Shown: positions 11,867 to 22,700 of the stretch, piece by piece | Position numbering within the stretch: the first letter of the stretch is position 1 | Layout of the letters: each line of letters opens with the position of its first letter | NCBI GenBank assembly: GCA_030068145.1 | Contig: JAPJBO010000477.1 | Location: forward strand, 62,001 to 126,000 | Length of the DNA: 64,000 nt | Direction: 5' to 3' | Origin: Diplonema papillatum | Taxonomy: Eukaryota; Euglenozoa; Diplonemea; Diplonemida; Diplonemidae | Program-made: the position numbers and the translations under genes | The notes under the pieces: generated by a model | The model's database searches: none | Told to the model about the DNA's origin: nothing | The model's input: only the letters and a program-made list of their open reading frames with translations

Positions 11867-12190
11867 ATGGGGCAAGCGCCGCTGCAGGCGACCGAGCAGC
11901 AGCAGAGGTGCTGCGGGCCGGTGGCGGCGCCGGAGTTGTGGGAGGCCGACGAGGACCGCGAGTACTGCAAGTGCTGCGACCGGAAATTCTGCTTCGCGTG
12001 GCGAAGGAAGCACCACTGCAGGCGGTGTGGGGGCGTCGTTTGCGCGAAGTGCGCGCCGCAGCGGCAGTGCTGCAAGACGCGCGTGTGCAAGGGGTGCGGC
12101 ATGACGATGAAGCTCAACAAGTGCAAGTTCAAGGCGCCGGCCGTCCCGGCCTCGAACGGCGCCAAGACCGGGTATTCCCCAGTCCGATGA
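11867..12190 (+). CDS. FYVE zinc-finger protein (107 aa)
   Basis: A short ORF that is almost entirely one FYVE domain. All three FYVE signatures are visible: WEAD (the WxxD motif), RKHHCR (the basic motif contacting phosphatidylinositol 3-phosphate) and RVC near the end. Eight Cys ligands sit in four CxxC pairs (CKCC, CRRC, CAKC, CKGC), enough for two zinc ions. FYVE domains recruit proteins to endosomes through PI3P, so membrane recruitment is the likely role. No other domain is present, and a further exon cannot be excluded. The ATG is the first in frame, and the TGA at 12188-12190 lies within sequence that is repeated downstream. The segment from about 12071 to the stop is the source of the arrays to 13.1 kb, so the present C-terminus may itself be young. 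Confidence 0.8.
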   Translation: MGQAPLQATEQQQRCCGPVAAPELWEADEDREYCKCCDRKFCFAWRRKHHCRRCGGVVCAKCAPQRQCCKTRVCKGCGMTMKLNKCKFKAPAVPASNGAKTGYSPVR

Positions 12191-13090
12191 GCGGGCACGT
12201 GGGCTTGCCTGGCCCTGAACTTCGATAGGGTGCGCGAGCTGCAAGACGCGCGTGTGCAACCGGGGGGCGGCATGACGATGCAGCTCAACAAGTTCAAGGC
12301 AACGGGCGCTAAGGCCGGGTATTCCCAGTCCGATGAGCGGGCACGTGGGCTTGCCTGGCCCTGAACTCCGCACAGGGTGCGCAAGCCGCAAGACGCGCGT
12401 GTGCAACCACGATGCAGCTCAACAAGACGCGCGTGTGCAACCACGATGCAGCTCAACAAGACGCGCGTGTGCAACCACGATGCAGCTCAACAAGACGCGC
12501 GTGTGCAACCACGATGCAGCTCAACAAGTTCAAGTTCAAGGCAACGGGCGCTAAGGCCGGGTATTCCCCAGTCCGATGAGCGGGCACGTGGGCTTGCCTG
12601 GCCCTGAACTTCGCACAGGGTGCGCAAGCCGCAAGACGCGCGTGTGCAACCACGATGCAGCTCAACAAGACGCGCGTGTGCAACCGCGATGCAGCTCAAC
12701 AAGACGCGCGTGTGCAACCACGATGCAGCTCAACAAAACGCGCGTGTGCAACCACGATGCAGCTCAACAAAACGCGCGTGTGCAACCACGATGCAGCTCA
12801 ACAAGTTCAAGTTCAAGGCAACGGGCGCCAAGGCCGGGTTTCCCCTGGGTATGATTGGCCCTGCACTTCGCATGGAGTGCCTTCCTAGTCCGGAGCGGAC
12901 GCGTGGGTTTGCCTGGCCCTGAAGTGCGCAAGCGGCGCCGCAAGACGCGCGCGTGCAAGGGGTGCGGCATGACGATGGAGCTCAACAAGGGCAAGTTCAA
13001 GGCACAAGCCGGCCGTCCCGGCCTCGACCGGCGCCAAGACCGGGTATTCCCCAGTCCGATGAGCGAACTCGTGGGCTTGCCTGCACGGCG
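12191..13090 (+). repeat. Nested tandem arrays derived from the 3' end of the FYVE gene
   Basis: Four or five long units (starting near 12239, 12388, 12631 and 12942) repeat the gene's segment from CAAGACGCGCGTGTGCAA through GGGTATTCCCCAGTCCGATG to GGGCTTGCCTGGCCCTGAA. Inside two units a 34-bp subunit (ACGCGCGTGTGCAACCACGA plus TGCAGCTCAACAAG) is itself amplified: about four copies at 12392-12529 and five at 12634-12805. The subunit looks like the gene sequence with about 13 bases deleted. The last long unit (12942-13080) is closest to the gene. Long ORFs on either strand are by-products of the periodicity. Confidence 0.9.
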
Positions 13091-16471
<3,381 letters not shown>

Positions 16472-16995
16472 TAGTGGACAGGTGTACAACCTGTCCATCA
16501 CAGTATGCCATCGAATCGGTTGAGATGCAAAAAAAAACTGTGGGGCGAGGAGCAGGTGCACCGAAAAACAAAACGTTTTTATGCAACGCCCGCGTGTGGA
16601 GAAACTTTGCCCAAAGTGATCAACCGCCAGCCTCCGGACGGCTGGTCTGCCACTTGCTGTCGTTTGGTGGGTGAATACGAGACTGTGCGACGTATCACAC
16701 ACGGCTGCGAACGTCATAGTCATCGTACAAACGGATATGGTCGTAACCAACAAGGGCCTCGAACCCAGAGAAGCAGGGGTTTGTGCTCAGAAGAAACGGT
16801 GCGAAGCGGCCTTCGAGTATGGGTTCTGGCCCACTAATGCAATTTGACATCGTATCATCATATCGTGTAAAATCGGGAAACGGGAACTTCCCCCTCGAGG
16901 AATTGAGGTGGAGCTGGACCCCCTGCAGCCTCTCTAATTACAACTATCGCTTTGGTAAAATCGCTGTTGGCTCTACTTCTTTTCAATAGTACTGA

Positions 16996-17215
16996 AGCTC
17001 CGGAGCAACGGTTGCACGTGGAAAAGTTAGACGAAGTCGACCAGAAAGACAAACACCGGATAAGCCCCCCCCCCCCCATACAACGACCCCATACACACCC
17101 GAATGAGCGAGAATCGGTTACCTTTATCATTTTGCCGATCAATGAATCAGTCGACGTTGCGTTCGTTGCTCCGTTTATTGATGCCCTCTCCGCCTCCGGA
17201 AATGCTCACCGCATT
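16996..17215 (+). repeat. Interspersed repeat family E, copy 1
   Basis: Shares the CCGGAGCAACGGTTGCAC start and the TTGCTCCGTTTATTGATG / CTCCGGAAATG end with 34600-34800 and 36775-36995. Identity is moderate, with internal changes. Confidence 0.6.
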
Positions 17216-17223
17216 TCTTTTGT

Positions 17224-17407
17224 TGGCATACGCACCTGCTTTGAAATAAATACTTGAGGAGACTGCCAGCTGCGAAATCTTAAAGGTTGCTCAACAGCAT
17301 GCCGATGGTCCTCCCCAATATCCCAATCAAAGGAGATACGTGTGCTGTAGCCCACACGAAACACAGGCAACCCTGGGTTTAGTGGCGAGCACAAGCGTTC
17401 AACAAAA
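17224..17407 (-). repeat. Interspersed repeat family A, long copy
   Basis: Reverse-orientation copy running from CACCTGCTTTGAAATAAATA through TGTGCTGTAGCCCACACGAA to GCGTTCAACAA. It includes the extra internal block (CATGCCGATG...CCAATC) also present in the copy at 50197-50400. Confidence 0.8.
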
Positions 17408-17745
17408 GCTTGGCGCCATTTAGCGTGGCCACCCGGGGAAGTTGGCCCCCACCGCCCATCTGGGTTACTTTCAATGCCGATCCACGCGGACGCGTTTCCT
17501 GCTGTTCCTGAGCCCCTATCTCCTCGAACTGCATCGTAGTACCTGCCGTTGTTTCTCTTTCATTAGGTACCTGCTTCGTCAGAAAAAAAGCAAGTCCCCG
17601 AGGAGGCCGCCGGTCGCCAAGTATATGCGCAGCAACCCACGCGAAACCCTCGTATTTCGATTAAACAAGACCCCTTGGTGGTTGTGGTGTTTCCCTGCTT
17701 CTTAATTGACTTTCGGCACCGGGTGGCGCCTCCGAGTTTTTTCCG

Positions 17746-18045
17746 GTGTATCATGTCGTCTCTTCGGCGACCAAGTTTCTCATCAGAAGTGTTCGGCAAA
17801 ACACACAAAACGTACGTTTGAGTGACGGCATACCAGTGGACGGTAATGCCAGCTCGGACATAACAAAGCTTTTCTGCCATCGCATTGAAGAAGCATACGT
17901 AGACAGCCTTGTAGACGAAGGAAAGATCGAAGAAGACGCACACACCTTCCGCTTCATCGACGACTTCCTCTGGGGGACCACGCCACCACCGCAGCACCTC
18001 TACAGCATGCGGTACAAAGACACAGGCGAGCTGGACGCCCGTCAC
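17746..18045 (+). pseudogene. Reverse-transcriptase fragment (motifs B and C)
   Basis: The frame reads DGIPVDGNASS, matching RT motif B (GxPxG...S) except for an inserted residue. About 40 residues later comes RFIDDFLWG, an RT motif C with the catalytic F-x-D-D pair. YSMRYKDTGE follows, like the segment after the catalytic motif in eukaryotic RT elements with a RYIDD-type active site. Fingers and thumb are missing, and the frame runs straight into the palindrome array at 18041, so this is a truncated remnant. The exact element class cannot be settled from 100 residues; Penelope-like or a related RT is a guess. Confidence 0.5.
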
Positions 18046-18270
18046 GCGTGGCGTCACGGTCCGTCACGCGTGACGTCACACCCGTCACGCATGACGTCAC
18101 GGTCCGTCACGCGTGACGTCACATCCACGTCACACTCGTCACGCGTGACGGGTGTGACGTCACGGTCCGTCACGTGTGACGTCACGGTCCGTCACGCGTG
18201 ACGTCACGGTCCGTCACGTGTGACGTCACGGCCCGTCACAGGCGACATCACGGTCCATCACACGACGTCG
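18041..18270. repeat. Array of TGACGTCA/ACGCGT palindromes
   Basis: About ten imperfect units built from GTCACGCGTGACGTCACGG and variants. Each contains one or both of the palindromes TCACGCGTGA (or TCACGTGTGA) and TGACGTCA. The latter is the classical bZIP/CRE core. Spacing is irregular (about 22-37 bp). Confidence 0.9.
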
Positions 18271-19704
18271 TGACATCATGTGACCCAGAATAACTTTGAG
18301 TTTTTTTTTTCGCAAACACGACAAAAACGTCGAAAAAAACCAGTCCATAGGCGAACCACATACATCGTCAGCAAAGAGGTGATCACACGGCATCGACGCA
18401 GAGTGTTGCCGATTGCTTCCCCGTCGGAACACTCTGACTTTTCACTGTCACCCCACCCTCCATCTCTGCGGCCATCCGGAGGCTTTGAGTTACCGCCCTT
18501 CTTATACGTCAAAAATACGCTAGAACTTCAGCGGACCAGAGGTGGAGTCTGCCGCCTGCGCAGAGTTCAGCCTCGTGGCCCGCGAATCCAAACCCAAGAA
18601 ATATCAAGCCAACCACCCACAGCTGGGAAAAAGAAGAGAAAAGGTCGGAAACGCAAAAGAAAAGTGCCAAAAAAAAAAAAAAAAGAAACAAAAAAAAAAA
18701 AAGGAAAGGGCGACTTTCTTTACCAAAACTACATGCATTTCTTTCCAACCATTTATCGAGCACCAGACGTGTGCAAAATTGTTCGTCGAAAGACCCATCG
18801 AAACGTGGCGTGGCACCCACTCCTGGCCAGAACCTGACGGAGCTACACCAGGTAAATCGAAAAATAATCGGAGCCATTGATGCCTCGACCTCGTCTCAAA
18901 TGGGCGCGGGTCAGAGGGATTGCTTCGACGCTTGCTCACACTGCAGCACGGCGGTGATGCAGCGCAGTACCATCATGTGCACATGTCAGACCAGCCAGGG
19001 GGGGGGGGGGGGGGGTCATTTCATCCCATTTTCCCTCAGAGCTTGGGTTAGGCTTTCCAACAACGCCACCCTTCGTCAGCACCCCCAAGCGCTCTCGGGT
19101 GCTACCCGCGGCTCCTGATTTCTTCCAGGCCTTCTTGCATGTTGTGCCCGCAATGAAGTGCCAGCTTGGAACTGTTACGAACAAGAGGAATCCAACTGGT
19201 TACTTAAACCACAGCATTTCGCTTCATCACAGCGGTGGCGAGTGGAATGTGACGTCTGCCCAGTGCCCTGAATGTCAACCAACGAGCGGAGCAGGTGCGT
19301 ACAACGGCGTGCTTGATGACGTGATCAGGCACGCGTCCACGCACACGCGGTGTCGTGACCCGCCCTTGAATTCGGCTGGGCCCCCCTCGCTCCTCTCCGT
19401 CTTTTTCACAAATAGTTTGTCCCGAGAATCACTCCACAAATTCATCCAGACGCAACAAAAAGAAAAGCTGCCCCCTCCCCCGCAACTCCCACCGGTTGAA
19501 ACGCCATAAAAGAAAGCCCGCCGCAAGCTCGTCGTCGGGGAAGGGGGTTGGGGAGGGAAGGCGGGATTTTTCAAACCCGAGAAAAGACGCGGACCCCCCT
19601 CAGCGCCAGTACATGGAAAGGGAGGCACCCGGGGCGACGCACCAGCCCCGCGCACGCGCGAGCTTGCGGCAGTGAGAGAGACACACACACGGTGCATCGA
19701 AACG
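18271..19704. other. Intergenic, no convincing gene
   Basis: Contains A-runs at 18670-18703 and a G-run at 18999-19014. 19510-19704 is GC-rich and probably the 5' region of the next gene. A Lys-rich frame through the A-runs is not credible as a gene. Confidence 0.45.
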
Positions 19705-22700
19705 ATGCCGACGTCGTGCGTGCGTGTGGCCGCGGCGGAGGCCGCGGCGCTGTTCACGAGCCCCCCTTCCCCAAAACCCGGCGGGGCGCTGCAGGTGGGC
19801 GGAGCCCTGCGACCGGCAGACCGGGGCGGGGACGCCGGCGGAGACGAGCACGCGCATCGAACGACGGCGTGGCTCACCGCCGGCTCAACGGGCACAGTCC
19901 CGTCAACGGCCAACACCCCCTTCTACAAAGACCCGCCCGCTTGTTTAAGGGCCGAAGCCTCGGCCGCCATCACCGCCGCCTCAACGTACACGGCCCCGTC
20001 AACGGCCGAAACACCCTTCAACTACAAGGACCCGCCCGCCTGTTTAAGGTCCGAGGCCTCGGCCGCCATCACCGCCGGCTCAACGGACACGGCCCCGTCA
20101 ACAGCCAACACCCCCTTCTACAAAGACCCGCCCGCTTGTTTAAGGGCCGAAGCCTCGGCCGCCAGCGGAGTCAATCACCCGGCCTGCCAGCCGCGGCCGT
20201 GCGATACCCGGCGGGAACCTGACGCAGCGGCAACCAACCCAGCGGGAGCGGGCGCCCGGCGGCTGACGCGCAGCGAAATGGAGGAGCTGTTCGAGTCGGA
20301 AAAAGCGGCGGCGGCCGGCGGCGGCCCGCCCCGTGGGGCTGCCTCTGAAACCGCAGGCGCCGCCTCTGAAACCGCAGGCGCCGCCCGGCGAGGAAACAAG
20401 TCGGGGCCGGACGGCAGCTGCCTCGTGCCTTTAAGCGGGAGTCCCCTACGTGAAGTTGAAGAGAGCGGTGAGTGCCGGCGACGGGGGATGATCTGCGGAG
20501 CGAACAAGGTAGAACCGCAGGGAGGCTCGTCAGTGTCTTCATCTCCCGGAGCTGAAGACCCGAGCGGGAGTCCCCTACGTGAAGTTGAAGAGAGCGGTGA
20601 AGGCCGGCGACGAGGGATGATCTGCGGAGCGAACAAGGTAGAACCGCAGGGAGGCTCGTCAGTGTCTTCTGAAGAACCGAGCGAGAGTCTCCTGCATGAA
20701 GTTGACGAGAGCAGTGGATACCGGCGACGGGCGATGTTCTGCGGAGCAAATAAGGTAGAACCAGAGGGGGGGTTGCCAGTGTCTCTGTCCCCCGGAGCTG
20801 AAGAACCGAGCGAGAGTCTCCTGCATGAAGATGACGAGAACAGTGGATACAGGCGACGGGCGATGTTCTGCGGAGCAAATAAGGTAGAACCAGAGGGGGG
20901 GTTGCCAGTGTCTCTGTCCCCCGGAGCTGAAGTACCGAGCGAGAGTCTCCTGCATGAAGATGACGAGAACAGTGGATACAGGCGACGGGCGATGTTCTGC
21001 GGAGCGAACAAGGTAGAACCGGAGCGGGCCTCGCCAGTGTCTCTGTCTCCCGGAGCTGAAGAACCGAGCGGGAGCCTCCTGCATGAAGTTGAAGAGAGCA
21101 GTGGATACACGTCGACGAGCAGAGCTCGTCCGGACGAAGACCGAAAACGAGGCAGCGCGCAGCCCGACGCCGCAGGAACCGAACCGGCCGAAACCAGCCG
21201 GCGACCAACGACGTCCTCCGCCGCGCAACCAGGCCCCGCGGCGCCAGCGGAGCACGCCGCAGCAAACGAGCCGACCGCCGCGGACAACCCGAAGCCCGGC
21301 GCTGGGCGGCCCGCACGGCGGGAAGAAGCTGCCGCCGCGCGAACAGGCGGTGCGCCGTTCGAAACGGAAGGAAGCCGCCGGGACCCGCGCAAGGTCGCAG
21401 AGGAAGGCCAGCGGCCCGCGCTCCGCGGGTCTCGGGCGGCAGGCGAGCCGGCCGCGGACGACGACGCGAAGGCCGCTCTGCTCGGCACGGGACGGACCGG
21501 ACTGAAGCCTTCGAGCCCCGAGCCTCCAAACGACGTCCCGGCGGCGTCCCGGGACGAGCCGCGCGCGCTGGGATCCCGCCGGCGGAAGCCGACCGCGGAG
21601 CCCCGGGGGGTGACGGAGGGGAAGGACTGGCGGAGGCCCGCGCCCTGCGGCGCCCGGGCCGCCGGCGGTGAGCCGGCGACGACGGGCGCGCTGTCCGGCG
21701 CCGGCGCGCGTCGAAATCGGACAGCCGAACCGCTCGCGGAGGTCCGAACAAGAGAAGCCGAGGGCTGGGGACCGGAGCCCTTGGGTGAAACTCGGACGGG
21801 AGACGAAGCGGCTGCGAAGAACGGCGCGAGTGCAGGACACGATTTTGACGCACGCCAGCTCAAAACGAGCGCGGGATCCCAACGAGAAGTCGAAAACTGG
21901 GGACCGAAGCCCTTCGGCGAAACTCGGACGGGAGACGAAGCAGCTGCGAAGAACGACGTGAGTGCAGGACGGTCGCGCGCGTTGCTCGATTTTGACGCAC
22001 GCCAGCTGAAAACGAGCGAAGAGTCACAAAGAGAAGTCAAAGACTGGGGACCGGTGCCCTTCGGCGGAACTCGGACGGGAGACGAAGCGGCTGCGCCGAA
22101 CGACGCGAATGCAGAACAATCGCGCACGTTGCTCGTTTTTGACGCACTCCGGCTGAAAAAGAGCGCAGAGTACCAAAGCGAAGTCGAAGACTGGGGACCG
22201 AAGGCCTTCGGCGGAACTCGGACGGGAGACGAAACGGCTGCGAAGAACGACGCGAATGCAGGGCAGTCGCGCACGTTGCTCGATTTTGACGCACGCCAGC
22301 TGAAAAAAAGCGCGGAGTCCCAAAGCGAAGTCGAAGACTGGGGACCGAAGGCCTTCGGCGGAACTCGGACGGGAGACGAAGCGGCCGCGAAGAACGACGC
22401 GAATGCAGGACAGTCGTGCACGTTGCTCGATTTCGACGCGCGCCAGCTGAAAACAAGCGCAGTGTCACAAAGGGAAGTCGAAGACTGGCGCCGGACGGTC
22501 TTGTGCGATACTCGGACCGCGGCAACGGCTGAACAGACGTCGTGCGCGCTCTTCGAATTGGAAGGAAGCCGAAGAGAAGCGCGTGGTGAGCTCCGAAAGA
22601 AGGCTGCAGAGGAAGGACGGCCGCGAGGCGCACCGCCAGCTGCGCGGTCCGGCGCCGCAAACGAGGCAGAACCCGAGCAGGAGTCATGCGCTCCGTTCGA

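Noticed and set aside
11461..12717. Minus-strand ORFs of up to 337 aa over the FYVE gene and its repeats
   Set aside because: They are shadows of the plus-strand gene and its repeats; the repeated MHTRVL peptide is the antisense of the 34-bp unit.
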